Part shown: in pieces, positions 1 through 11,866 of the stretch | Layout of the letters: each line of letters opens with the position of its first letter | How positions within the stretch are numbered: the first letter of the stretch is position 1 | Source of the DNA: Jaltomata sinuosa | Lineage: Eukaryota; Streptophyta; Magnoliopsida; Solanales; Solanaceae | Length of the DNA stretch: 64,000 nucleotides | Direction: 5' to 3' | Assembly (NCBI GenBank): GCA_003996215.1 | Contig: QJPP01007520.1 | Coordinates: forward strand, 124,001-188,000 | Translations under genes and position numbers: made by a program | Notes under the pieces: generated by a model | What the model was told of the DNA's origin: nothing | The model's input: only the letters and a program-made list of their open reading frames with translations | The model's database searches: none

Positions 1-1675
1 CACACAACTTTCCTAAGCAATGTAAATCATACAATCACTTAGACATGAGTACATGAATATACAACATTCATGGAAAATCATAAGCCATTACCTACCCCAT
101 TTCCAGGTAACCGGTGAACCGTTAAATACTGTCCGAAGACTATTCCTCGGTTTACCCTTTTTATTATAACATATAACTAGCGATTTCTCTTTTTAGATAA
201 CCACACAAGCATGCGACATGCTTCCCTTTTCTAACCTTAGCCAGACCGCCGCTAAGCCTTAAGCAATAAACATTCCTGAAACCCCACCGAGGAGCTTCCT
301 ATTCTCGCTTCTCGTGCTCCCAAGCACTTCCCCGATTCACCGAACCTTCCCGACACACTAGTCCCTCAACCCATCATTTTATCACGACAATATGAATAAG
401 TTGAACACATAATACCATTCACAAGACCAGCCATTCTGTACATCCTAGAAATAACACAACTAATCCCAAATCCGCCAGACTCCGTGCCCAGAGGCCTAAA
501 ACATGGTTTCTCTATTTCTACTATACAACAAGTACGAAAAGTAAATAGGTCTAACTACTCATGAAAACCTAGCCTACCTGGGCACCAAACAGCTGCAACC
601 GTGCATTTTTAGCTCCGTGGAGGCATTCCTGGCGGTCCTCCAGGCCCGGATCCGTGGTTTCACATCGTTTTTACCGTAATTCCTTTCTTATTCTTGGTCT
701 AAAAATAACAAAGAATACATACAATTAACACACAACGCCTGCACATTACCCGGACTATAACAAATCCCTAAACCTCAGGCCATCCATGATCATCCGACCC
801 TTTTCCTAGGATTTACATCGTTAAATCTCCTAGTTCGATCATTTTTACGAATAAAATAGAGAATTTAACAACCTATGATCATAATAACATACTATTAACA
901 ATACCCAAGAACATACATGCTTGGAATCCACTTCTTTCCCCAAATTCCACCATCCCTAGGTCATTCCAACCTTTCCCCAATTTCCCTCCTAGCAATTCTA
1001 CCACATAGGAAACATATTACAGAGTTTGGGGAACGAAAGCCTTACCTTAGGGAAGATTTTTGATGGAAGAATGAGGAAAAATGCCTGGAATCGCCTAGAC
1101 CTTCTCCTAAAATGAACTTGTGAAAACCTGATGTTTTAGGGAATGTTTCTACATTAAAACCCCATCAGCCCGCTATAGCGGTCCCCGCTCCGCTATAGAG
1201 GTCCCGCTATAGCGGTCGGCTGCCGCTATAGCGGTCTTAAGAAGGTTGACCTCCCTTTGACCGCCGTTATAGCCGTAATTTCCACCACTATAGCAATGGC
1301 CGCTATCACGCGTTGTCGCGCTCGTCACATATAGAATGTCCAAAAATCTGCCAGTTTTGGCCATTTCACAACACACTTGCTTCTCTCGATGACCTGAAGT
1401 AACCCTTTCACGTCAAACGCGATTCAGGGAGTTCTACATACCCAAATTTGATTTCAAAAAGTCCCCTAAACTCCTCTGTGTCTTGGCTACATGGAAAACT
1501 AGCTTAACCTAAGACACCTAGTCCAATCCATAACCGGATTTCCATTGACTCCACCTCGCTCCAAAACCGGCCGAGGCTAGCCTAGCCCAGAATTTCAAAC
1601 TCCCAAATCCGGAGTTTTCTAACTCTAACACTTGGAAAGATTGTACTACCCATAATGACAGACCCAGTCATTACA
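1..1675 (-). repeat. 3' LTR of element A (partial)
   Basis: Minus-sense LTR starting TGTAATGACTGGG at 1675. The first 500 bp match the copy at 4381-4868. The word cluster lies at 1165-1325 and is followed on the minus strand by an AT-rich leader. The rest (1-1160) aligns in style with the R/U5 part of the J LTR, including the shared stretch TTAGACCAAGAA near 690-705. The LTR end lies left of the window. Confidence 0.75.
1165..1325. repeat. U3 word cluster of element A (CCGCTATAGCGG)
   Basis: At least three exact or near-exact copies of the 12-bp palindrome CCGCTATAGCGG plus degenerate copies (CCACTATAGCAATGG, CCGTTATAGCCG) in 160 bp. The second LTR copy has the same cluster at 4381-4515 with different point changes. 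The AT-rich presumed transcription start region follows on the minus strand. Confidence 0.8.
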
Positions 1676-4377
1676 ATAGATACCAATTTAACCATCGTTC
1701 ATCCCCGAATGATCTCCATAGTGGAGAGAGAGAATAATCCCGTTCCTCAATCTTAGTGCTCTACCATGACAACGTAAATATAACCTTACACAAAGCACCA
1801 AAACTTTCAAATCCCTTGGTATACCCAATTCAACCAAAAGTTAATTCACTCCCACTCTGTCAAGGAATCCCTTCCTTCAAGCTACACAAGGCAATTAGAT
1901 TGCCCCTCCCCGAGTGCCCAAGAAATCCGGGGACTTGTCGAAACACCAGAGCAAAAGAAACTCACCTAATGAACAAAATAGCTTTTCCCCGCCAAGGGGG
2001 ATAGATCCCGCCATGGCGATCCCCTTTCCACTATGCCCAAAGTTCTGCTAGCCTGAACTCCATTCCGGAAGCTTCATACGGGGTACTATTCCCCTCACAT
2101 ATCATAGTATCACCTTATTCCTATCAACACTATGCCTTGAGACATATGGGAGACACCATATGTCTCTAAATCATGCAACAATAAAGATTCCATTGGAACT
2201 CATCCTAGCTTGAGGTTTTGGCGACTCCCGTTCTAGGGGAAAAGTCTATCCGGGTACTTACACCCCAACCAATGCTATGGAGAGCAGACCCTCACCACTA
2301 ATGATCATCAATACTAACACAAGTCAATAATCGCCCTCATAATAAAAGTCCATGAGCAGTGTCCCACACTACTCAGTCAATCACGGGACATTTATCAAAT
2401 TCTACATGAGTGACTATTCCCACCGATGGTCAATCATAATTTTATCAACATCCCAGGTTACCATATCTACCCTTTCCTTTTTATCGCACATGGGTGTTAA
2501 ATTCTCGATAAATACCTTATATTCATACTATATTGTCTATCTGGACATTTTACTTGCTTTACATAGCAACTCATAATGTACCCATTGCCTTTAGATGCCC
2601 AGGAATGAAATGAAAACAAGGGAAAGTAGGGCAAGCACTTTGGCCCGCGCCCTTTCGCTGTGGTGGCAAAAATCCCTCTATAGCGGGATCGCCTTAGCAG
2701 TCTAGTCCCGCTATGGCGGTCCCGACGGTAACAGCCCAGAAATTCAAAATTTCTAGCAAGTGTATCCTTCCCTTTCCCCGGTTACCATTGTCTAGTCCTG
2801 TAAATCCTGCCATGGTCTTAAACCACCCTTAGGACCATTCCTGGCATCAAATGCATCACAATTCAGCATAAAAAATTATCAATCACAAAGAGTTAACACA
2901 AGACAATTGTTCCTAACAATATCTTCCCGCCATTACACACTAATGACTCTTTTGTTCCCATGGTTCCCAACCAAGTCCCGACTGTCCTGAAACCGAAGCT
3001 TCCCTACAGTCACAGTTCCCAATCCCTTTCTCTTACCATCTATACCAATGATAAGTCTATACCCGAATGTAAATGCAAACCCTTCTAATTGGGGCGTATC
3101 ATAATTTATCACTAAAGCAAATCACAACCTTTAAGTCATAATAAATTTACTGAAGTCACGATTAGGAGTTATCACAAAAGAAAATTTCCTTACCAAAATC
3201 CCCGCTATCAAGCAATGATAGCCCCTTTTCCCCCTTGGTTCCCAACCAAGTCCCGACTGTCCCAAAACCGAAGCTTCCCTACAGTCGTAAATCCTTTTTC
3301 CCTCACCATCTTAACCAATGATGAGTCCTTTCTCGAAAGTAATATTAAATTTTACTCTGCACACATAGCATTTTATCACCAACCAAATCATACAAATTCA
3401 ATTGATGATGACCTTTAGATCCACAATTTCACAGTACGGCAACCAATCACATACCAATCAAGAAATCATACAAGCACTGTAACACACAAATAATTCAGTT
3501 TTAGACTACAATGAAATCAAGTCACCTAATTTACTCTCTATTCGTCAAATGGATGACCATTAGCCGATCATCCATGCCCTACCATAACTCCCGCTATTAA
3601 GCAATAATATCCCTTGTTCCTGGTACTTATTCCCATACCAACCACTTGAAACCTGAGTTCCCACAAGTATATATATCATTTTCCCTTATAATTTTTTACC
3701 AATGATAAGACCCTGCCCCGCATTTAGCTTACTATTTTCCACTTTAATTACAAAACAAGAATTGATTCAATTATTAACACATAAACAAGTTAAGACTCCT
3801 TGCCAACCACAAATTTCAAAGCAACTCAAGTAACTACACACCACACAATCGCAGTCATTCAAATAATGCAATGCATGCAATCATGACTCTCAAGCTCTGA
3901 CACTCAATCAAACTAGTTTCATCACCTTTCATTCGCTTCATGGATGACCGTAAGACGATTCATCCATCCTTTACATAGCCTCCAAGGCTAGATACAAATT
4001 GGAACCACTCAATCAAACAAGTTTTATCACCTTTCATTCGCTTCATGGATGACCGTTAGCCGATTCATCCATCCTTTACATAGCCTCCCAGGCTAGATAC
4101 CAATTGGAACCGTCCGGTTCTAATTTCCCTTGCTTGTTTGTCGTACCCAGAGTCCAATGAAATCCTTAACCTTGTTGAGATATCAATTGGACTTGAGAGA
4201 TACGAATTGGAATCAACCCATACAAGCAAGTAACGAAACCGCACGAAAAGGAATGAAAAAAGAGAAGTATTTCCTAGAATGCTGCATAGCTTCCCTAGGA
4301 TTAGATGTGGACCTCTACACACCAATCCGCGAGACTCTATTCGATATTTTGCTCTTGTACTGGGAGACAGATAACCT
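1676..4377 (-). repeat. Non-coding interior of element A with tandem repeats
   Basis: No gag or pol motif in any frame. Three long repeats start near 2925, 3200 and 3590: each has a ...GCTAT-AAGCAATGATA... block, then (in the first two, 275 bp apart) GGTTCCCAACCAAGTCCCG, then an AT-rich tail. A second, nearly perfect 105-bp tandem duplication occupies 3902-4006 and 4007-4111. Further copies of the family word sit near 1987-2026 and 2650-2730, so the word is not confined to the LTR. The short reading frames here have no support. Confidence 0.6.
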
Positions 4378-4868
4378 AGGCTCTGCTATAGTGGTCCTGC
4401 TATAGCGGTCGGCTGCCGCTATAGTGGTCTTAAGCAGGTTGACCTCCCTTTGACCGCCGCTATAGCGGTAATTTCCACCGCTACAGCGGTGGATGATATC
4501 GCGCGTGGTCGCGCTCATCACAGATAGAATGTCCAAAAATCTGCCAGTTTTGGCCATTTCACAACACACTTGCTTCTCCTGATGACCTGAAGCAACCCTT
4601 TCACATCAAACGCGATTTCGGGAGTTCTACTTACCCAAATTTAATTTTGAAAAGTCCCCCGGACTTCTCTATGTCTTGGATACGCGGAAAACTAGCTTAA
4701 CCCAAGACACCTAGTCCAATCCATATCTGGATTTCCCTAAACTCCACCTCGCTCCAAAACCGGCCGAGGCTAGCCTAGCCCAGAATTTCAAACTCTCAAA
4801 CCCAGAGTTTTCTAACTCTAACACTTGGCACAATTGGACTATCCGTAATGACGGACCCAGTCGTTACA
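4378..4868 (-). repeat. 5' LTR of element A, truncated inside its word cluster
   Basis: Matches 1176-1675 closely, from TGTAACGACTGGG at 4868 down to the word cluster. Homology stops at about 4378, within the CCGCTATAGCGG cluster, and the sequence switches to a gag-leader-like region (about 4130-4377) comparable to 38900-39060 of element J. An internal deletion therefore joins U3 to the leader. Confidence 0.75.
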
Positions 4869-5571
4869 GAATGCCTCTCTTATACGAAATTGAATGATTG
4901 GAGAGGAAATCATAGGAATTTGGAAGCAGCGGTGATTAGGGTTCGTTGGTGTTGTTCTTGAGTATTTGGGTGTCGTTTGGTTGTTTTCTAGGATATAAAA
5001 AATGAAGAGCGAGTATAAGGGTGATGTGGGTCAGGTTAGGAGCTAATTTTGGGCTGAAATTAATGGGTTAAAATGATTTAAAGAATGACCACATTTCTTT
5101 GCAAATGTGGCACAATTTGGTTTAAAAGGTAGCCAATTAGAACAATTGGAGAATTTAGGCAAAAATTGGAATAGATGAATATGTCTAAATTAATAATTTG
5201 AGCTTCTTTAATTCAAACAAAGTAAAATAATTATTTATTTAAAGCATAACCACTTTATTTAAAATTAAGAGCCTAATTATTCAATTAATCCACAATTTTA
5301 AATTAAATTCGAGGGAAACAAAATATTTTCAATTAAAATACGGTTTTCACTCGAAAAATAATTTTAAAAGTATTTTCTTAAGTAAAGTCTAGATAACTCA
5401 ATATAATTAAATATAGAAAGTATATATTCTTACATAAAATGGCCAAGTTAGCGTGGAAATTGATTTTGAGGACTTTTTACCTTTATAAGAACAATTATTT
5501 TAAAATTATTTTAAAATGAAGATGCTCAAAAATTAATTTAAAATATGGAGGAAAAAAATTAAGTGTCAACA
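4869..5571 (-). repeat. Start of the 3' LTR of element E (Tat/Ogre-like)
   Basis: On the minus strand the LTR begins TGTTGACACTTAATTTTTTT at 5571, a typical Tat/Ogre LTR start, preceded by a purine-rich tract. The 700 bp are very AT-rich. Element A interrupts it at 4868/4869; the remainder lies beyond A, left of the window. Confidence 0.7.
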
Positions 5572-5586
5572 ACTACTTCTCCCTTT
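5572..5586 (-). promoter_or_regulatory. Polypurine tract of element E
   Basis: On the minus strand AAAGGGAGAAGTAGT lies immediately before the LTR start TGTTGACAC. This is where plus-strand DNA synthesis would be primed. It fixes the orientation of E. Confidence 0.65.
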
Positions 5587-6510
5587 GGATAGGGTGGATG
5601 CAAGGAACCCTGGGCAAAGGGAGTTGATGATCTCAATTTTATTCGATCATAAATTAAACTTCGAAAGTAATTTGTTTAGCACAAAGTTCAAAGAATCATG
5701 GCTGGTCCCTGTTATCGGGTTTCCTACATATCTCAGATTACATAAGAATTTAGGCCACTTGTAGTTCAAGACGCTTGAATTTATTCATGATTTTCAATAA
5801 ATTCAAAAGCTATCCCGGTTTCTGATTAAGGAGAGACCGAAAAGATGGGGAATAAGAGAGTTGGAGGGAGTTTGGAATGCAACCAAGTTTTTAATATAGA
5901 GCCCGCTTACATATCCCAAGAGTCAGGAATCAGGCTTCTTGTAGTTCAACTCAATCAGTTGAAAATATAGTCTTTATGCTAAGACAACATTTGGCTCAGG
6001 ATATGTGACAAATGAATTGAGTTATGGAAAAGAGGCTTGCAACCTCTCAACCATGAATGTGGAGCTCTTCACATCCATAGGTAAGAACTCAACTTGACAT
6101 AATTTCTAAAACTCTAGGTGCATTATCACCCGGATTTTAAAAAGAGGGATATTGCTTCCAATTGTGAGTCAAAAATTATCTTGGAAGTGAAACTAAAAAC
6201 TTAAAATTTGATAAAACAAAAGGAATAACCCACATGCCTTCTCGCAGGGGTGTGGTTTGATTATGGTTGAAGTCAATCCTCAACTCGCGCCCAACGAGTT
6301 TGATATTCCTCTTTGGACTTTGTCCCAGTCTACTACCAAAAAAAGGTTCCACATTGTGCTGCGTCCAATTTGACATCATACGCACCTGTGGCTTGTATAC
6401 GCTGCAAAAATCTGAGCTAACATAGTCAGTAGAAAATGTAATATTGTTCTATATTTGATTGAATACATCCTTTGTAACGTCTAAAAGAAGTGGTCCTGCT
6501 TGTGTAGATA
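5587..6510 (-). other. 3' untranslated region of E
   Basis: No coding signal. Holds two of the dispersed hairpin modules (5724-5764 and 5908-5943). Confidence 0.5.
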
Positions 6511-7322
6511 TGTGGTAGTCACTTTGACAATTTTTTGTAGATTTATGGAGTCACATTGACGCCCATGTCAATTTATGGAGTCACTTTGATGCTGATGAAT
6601 AATTGGTATCATCTTAATAAAATAGAGTCAATTTAATGTTGATAAATAAAAATAGAGTTACTTTGACGTCGAAAAATAATTGGTGTCACCTTAATGCCAA
6701 ACAATAAGTGGTATCACTTTGATACCGATGAATATGTGGTGTCATCTTGACACTAATAAATAAGTGGTATCACTTTGATACCGATAAATATATGGTGTCA
6801 CCTTGGCGCCGATCAATACGTGGTATCACTTTGATACCGATGAATATGTGGTGTCACCTTGACGCCAATCACTAAGTGGTATTACTTTGATACCGATAAA
6901 TATATGGTGTCACATTGATGCTAATTAATACATGGTATCACTTTGATACTGATAAATATATGGTGTCACCTTGACGCCAATAAATAAGTGGTATCACTTT
7001 GATACCGATAAATATGTGGTGTCACCTTGACGCCAATCACTAAGTGGTATCACTTTGATACCGATAAATATGTGGTGTCACCTTGACGCTAATCAATACG
7101 TGGTATCACTTTGATACCGATAAATATGAAGTGTCACCTTGATGCTAATAAATAAGTGGTATCACTTTGATACCGATAAATATGTGGTGTCATCTTGATG
7201 CCAATAAATAAGTGGTATCACTTTGATACCGATGAATATATGATGTCACTTTGATGCCAATAAATAAGTGGTATCACTTTGATACCAATGAATATATGGT
7301 GTCACCTTCACGCTGATAAATA
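6511..7322. repeat. Minisatellite 1 in E: about 56-bp units made of two hairpin half-units
   Basis: About a dozen copies of a 56-bp unit. Each unit has two halves with the same architecture: GGTATC-ACTTT-GATACC and GGTGTC-ACCTT-GACGCC, each followed by an AT-rich linker such as AATAAATAAGT. The first copies (6511-6660) are degenerate. No coding potential. Confidence 0.95.
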
Positions 7323-7328
7323 TACCAA

Positions 7329-8172
7329 ATATAATAAATGTGTCATGTTGAAGAATGAAAATCTAATATAATATATCATGATGAATAAAATGACGATCCA
7401 ACATAATATAATATGTTACGTGAAGGAGGTGATATTTTAATATAATATGTCATGTTGAAAGATGTGACGGTCCAATATAATATAATATGTTACATAGAAG
7501 GAGGTGAAGGTCCAACATAATATAATATGTCACGCTTAAGGAGGTGACTCTCCAACATAATATAATATGTCATGTTTGAAGGAGGTGATAGTCCATCATA
7601 ATATAATATGTCACATTGAAGGAGGTGACGGTCCAACATAATATAATATGTCACGCTGAAGGAGGTGATGCTCCAACATAATATAATATGTCACGTTTGA
7701 AGGAGGTGACAGTCTATCATAATATAATATGTCATGTTGAAGGAGGTGACGCTCAAACATAATATAATATGTCATGTTTGAAGGAGGTGATAGTCCATCA
7801 TAATATAATATGTCACGTTGTAGGAGGTGACGGTCCAACATAATATGATATGTCATGTTGAAGGAGGTGACGGTCCAACATAATATAATATATCACGCTG
7901 AAGGAGGTGACGCTCCAACATAATATAATATGTCACGTTTGAAGGAGGTGACAGTCCATCATAATATAATATGTCATGTTGAAGGAGGTGACACTCCAAT
8001 ATAATATAATATGTCACGTTTGAAGGAAATGACAGTCCATCATAATATAATATGTCACATTGAAGGAGGTGACGATCCAACATAATATGATATGTCACGT
8101 TGAAGGAGGTGACAGTCCAACATAATATAATATGTCACAGTGAAGGAGGTGACGGTCAAACATAATATAATA
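7329..8172. repeat. Minisatellite 2 in E: 40-41 bp units
   Basis: About 20 copies of a unit that reads AAGGAGGTGACGGTCC, then AACATAATATAATATG, then TCACGTTG. GTCAC and GTGAC in adjoining copies form an inverted repeat around the purine core. The unit is unrelated in sequence to the neighbouring 56-bp satellite. The three minus-strand frames across it simply translate the repeat and are not genes. Confidence 0.95.
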
Positions 8173-8179
8173 TCCCTGC

Positions 8180-9472
8180 CAGAATAAGCATGTAGAATAA
8201 AACAGTTGTTAATGAGGTAAACACCAAAAATAAGGAGTAAGGATATAGCCATTCAACTTGTGCCAAAGAATAGTCTTGTTGTTTAACATTTTCAGTTGTT
8301 CTTGAAGATTTTTTCATTCCTGCACTCAAAGGAAACTCCTTAGTTTAAAAATAAAGCAATTAACATATGCCAAACCATCTAAACGTGTCATAACAATCCA
8401 ATAACTATGGAAAATGTATGATCCCAGACAAATGCATTGAGAGGGATTCTGACGTTGAATGAAGGCTATAATGGCCGATTAGGGATACAACATAAGGTAG
8501 ATCCCTACTTCAAATGAAATGTCTTATAAAAGAGGATTTATTGATAAATAAAGTCTCTGAAGCTCGAGGTCGAATGAAGATTTTGAAGTTGTTTAACTGT
8601 TTCAAAAAGATGCCCTTGTTTCCAGTCGAAGGGTACTTAATTGAAATAGTTTGAAAAAAATATCAACTGATTCAAAACAAGCCTCAATTTCCTATGAGGG
8701 TCTGTGGTTTGAACAGTGGGAAGACCAAATCCTTATGTAGGATTACCTACGTATCTTGCTGGAATAAAAATTAGGTCAGACGTAGTTCGGGCCTGAAACT
8801 AATAGAATTTGAAAGGAACATAAGATTTAATTAGAAGGATGAATGATTAGATTCACCAATATATGAATCGATCTGTTGAACTAGATCCTTTGCATCGGGT
8901 GTCTTTGAAAAGACTTGTGCATGTCTTGTGTCTGGCGATCTTCTGGCTTGATTCTTCAAATTTTGAGAGAATCCATTATCACTTGCCCCCTGATCTTGTC
9001 ACGGGAAGCAAGATTTGAAGAACGTTACCTGCATAACTCAAAAAATACAATCATTAATAATGTAATAAAGTGATTGCAACAAATCAAAGGGTATACCAGA
9101 GGATAAGTTTGAATATAATGTCATTTGGCTTATGATATAGTGATCTGAATAATATCGTCAAGTCCTAGTCGTTGTGCCCGACCATTTTCCCTATAAAAAA
9201 TTAGAGAAAGTTTTAAGATTATAATAAAGTGACATGAATAAATTAGGATGTAAAGTGAGAAGATAAGCTGTATGGATATTTATGCCAAGGCCGTGGCGAG
9301 TCCAGCATCATTCTTTATCATGCTTGGTGATTTTGTGACTTCATTTTTCCTGCAGCCAAAGAAAAATTCTTAGGTTTTAGAGACTAACTCGTGTTGGCTT
9401 TGCCTTATTCTCCTGGTGCTCCTTCTTGTACTTGACTTCCACACTTGTCTAGTCTTGAAATGCTGTCTTGGT
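8180..9472 (-). other. Non-coding interior of E
   Basis: No gag or pol motif seen in six frames. Contains the best copy of the dispersed hairpin module (CTACGT at 8747-8752, ACGTAG at 8780-8785). Confidence 0.5.
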
Positions 9473-9763
9473 GGAATTTTTTGAGGACCTTCCTCAAAAA
9501 TTCTTCCCTAGTATAAGACATAGAAAACTCTTGAACTTCTTAGTAGATTTTGTTGTCTCTTAATATGGAATTTTTGAGATCCATCTCAAAAATTCTGCCC
9601 CAGTTGCAACTTCAATAAACTACAGTGTTCACACTTGTAGAATTTCGTGGAATATTTGAGACCTTCTCAAAAATTCTACCCCAGTTGCGTGATCTTCAAT
9701 TTTGACTTATTGGAGAAGATCTTCTTCTAGCGAATTTTTGAGATCCTCTCAAAAATTCTGTCT
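9473..9763. repeat. Four-copy inverted-repeat module in E
   Basis: Four copies at 9473-9506, 9567-9601, 9649-9683 and 9731-9763, about 80-95 bp apart. Each reads GAATTTTTGAG, a 3-6 base loop, then CTCAAAAATTC, usually followed by TGCCCCAGTTGC. Sequence between copies is not conserved. Confidence 0.8.
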
Positions 9764-9819
9764 CAATTTTCATTTTAAAGGAAAATGAAAATCTTACGGG
9801 GATTATGACCGAGGCGTTG

Positions 9820-9862
9820 TGGCGCGTACATATTCCACTAGGGAAATCAGGTCGAATGTAGT
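9820..9862. repeat. Dispersed hairpin module, copy at 9827-9860
   Basis: Same order of elements as at 5724, 5908 and 8747: a TAC-AT arm, about 25 bases containing GGAATCAGGTC-like text, and a complementary ATGTA arm followed by GTTC. Confidence 0.6.
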
Positions 9863-10084
9863 TCACTTTACAAGTAGAAGTGTGATTACAAGGAAATTAG
9901 AACATAAGATACTATTACAGGGAAATAAAGTGATAAAGTGCGAATACAAGGAAAGAAAGTGATAAAGTGCGTTTACAAGGAAAGAAAACAACAACATTAA
10001 AATCGAAAGGCGCCAAAAGTGCGATTTTGAGAAAACTTTATTTTTCTTTGCAAGTGATCATGCAAACAGTTACTCCTTGTGACT

Positions 10085-11866
10085 GGGCAATGGATTGTCG
10101 TTCACATTTGTTGGAGCTTCTGCCAGTGTTATGACCTTGTCGTCAATCAAGTCTTAAATCTTATGCTTGAGATACAGACACCCTTCTGTACTATGTCCTA
10201 TCGCACCAGAGTGATAGTCACAACGTTTATTGGCTCGATACCCTTTTGCAGTAGGATTCATTAGCTTTCCCTCAATCGGGTGGAGTATTCAAGCCACTTT
10301 CAACCTCTCAAAGATTTGAGTTCGAGTTTCCGCTAATGGTGTGAAGACTCTAGGAGGTTTCTTTTCTATGTTAGGAGGAGATACATTATTGTAGGAATTT
10401 TGTGAGCGTTGAGTATGATATGTTATGTGTGCATTATAGACTGGATATGGTGAATGTGAAGGTTGGTGGTGATATTAGGTACCTCCTTGAGTCATCACTC
10501 CCATAACCTCTTTCTCTTTTTTCTTCCCGCTTCCAAAAGAGCCAGTTTGGAAGGCCTTATTAGTGGACTGTAATGCTGTGAAATTTATTATTTTTCCAGT
10601 CTTGAGGCCATCTTCAATCATTTCTCCGATTTTGATAATTTCAGCAGAAGTTTTTCCACTCATTGTTATCATTCGTTCATAAAATTCTGGGTCTACAGCC
10701 TGAATAAAGTAATTGATCATTTCTTCTTCCTCCATAGGGGGTGTACTCTGGATGCTTCTTCTCTCCAACGTATGGCATAATTGCGGAAGCTTTCAGTAGA
10801 TTTCTATCTTAACTTTGTAATACAGATTCTGTCAGGAGCGATCTCAACATGAAACTTGTAGTGATCCATAAAAGCGTTTGCCAAATCATCCCATGAATTC
10901 CATTTGGTTACGTCTTGCTTAGAGTACCACTCTAAAGCCTTTCCACTCAAACTCTGACTAAATAGCTTGATTCTTATGCCTTCATTCCTGCCCACACCGA
11001 CTAACTTTTCACAGTAGACCTTCAAGTGGAAGAAAGGATTTCCAGAACCATCAAACTTTTTAAATTTTGGAATCTTGTAACCCAGTGGCAATTCAATCTC
11101 AGGAAATGCACATAACTCTTTATATCTCACACTTTGGTTATTACCAAGCCCACGAAGATTTCTCACAGCATCTTCCAAACTTTTGAGCCTTTTGTTCATC
11201 ATTGGTCACTTTTGTCTCATTTTTAGTTTCCACATAATGATCAACACCTATATGATATAGCCCTTGAGTTCGTGTCATAGGTGGAGCAGTGGTATAAGTG
11301 TACATTGGCTGAGCATGGTGTGTCACCGATACATTTTGAGCTTTTGGAGGAGCAAATGTGTACACGAAGGGAATATTCTGAGAAGCATGAACATTTTGAA
11401 CTTGTTAAGAAATGGTGAAATGATCTTCCTGATCAAATTCATTCGAGGTTGGAAACATAAGCCCTTTTTGACGGACATCAAGGGGTAGAGTCACGTTTGG
11501 TGGATTGTGAGAAGTCGTTCTATTTTTCATCACCATAAGCCTTAGTTCAGCAATTTGTTGCTCTAGACTAGCAACGACCTTCGGGGTTACTTCTAGTCTT
11601 GTTGAAGCACTATGATCTGTCGCAGTAGGCAGAGTCGAGGTTGTTTCAGATGAAGTGACTGTGTTGATCAAATTGGAGTCCACAGTTGAACGAGTCTTTT
11701 TGGTAGCCCAAATAAGAAAAAGTGAGTATGTAGCATCTTTCTTGACCTTAGACCGTTTAAAATATGGGTGTGCTGCCAGCGAGGATTGCTTGCTTTGATT
11801 TTTGTGAAGTGAGCAAGTTTGATTACCAACACAAATCAGCCTCTTTAAAGAAAGAAAAACACTCAA
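10085..11866 (-). pseudogene. gag: Broken Tat/Ogre-like gag of element E
   Basis: Reads right to left in several pieces. 11405-11866 gives an N-terminal region with a predicted helix (ASLEQQIAELRLMV). 11141-11365 is a proline/tyrosine-rich linker in another frame. 10804-11202 is the capsid core with the retrotransposon gag signature (KFDGSGNP, LSGKALEWY, TKWNSWDDL). 10475-10768 continues the capsid C-terminus (YFIQAVDPEFYERM). The frame then shifts to a zinc-finger-like segment at 10085-10264 (CDYHSGAIGHSTEGC), with a stop shortly after it. Gag forms the particle that packages the element's RNA. At least three frame changes and one stop make it non-functional. No protease or RT follows. Family assignment rests on the CxYH-GH-C finger type and on the LTR and primer-site style. 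Confidence 0.8.

Larger units (their letters stand above)
1..4868 (-). mobile_element. Element A: non-coding LTR element (LARD-like), 3' LTR cut by window edge
   Basis: Two direct copies of an LTR segment (1176-1675 and about 4381-4868) flank 2.7 kb with no gag or pol similarity. On the minus strand both copies begin TGTAA-GACTGGG and share the text around the CCGCTATAGCGG cluster. Between them are tandem repeats and scattered copies of the same word, but no coding region. The right-hand LTR breaks off at about 4378 and continues in sequence resembling the gag leader just after the primer site of element J, so the 3' two thirds of that LTR and the primer site are deleted. Elements with LTRs and a long non-coding interior are known as LARDs; calling A one is inference. 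It sits inside the 3' LTR of element E. The left LTR runs out of the window. Confidence 0.7.

Noticed and set aside
6511..8172. CRISPR-like array
   Set aside because: Units are contiguous, with no unique spacers, and the context is a plant retrotransposon.
7611..8252. Three minus-strand frames encoding repeats of an HLLQRDILYY-type peptide
   Set aside because: They are translations of the 40-41 bp minisatellite; the frame changes with unit length and the same text appears in all copies.
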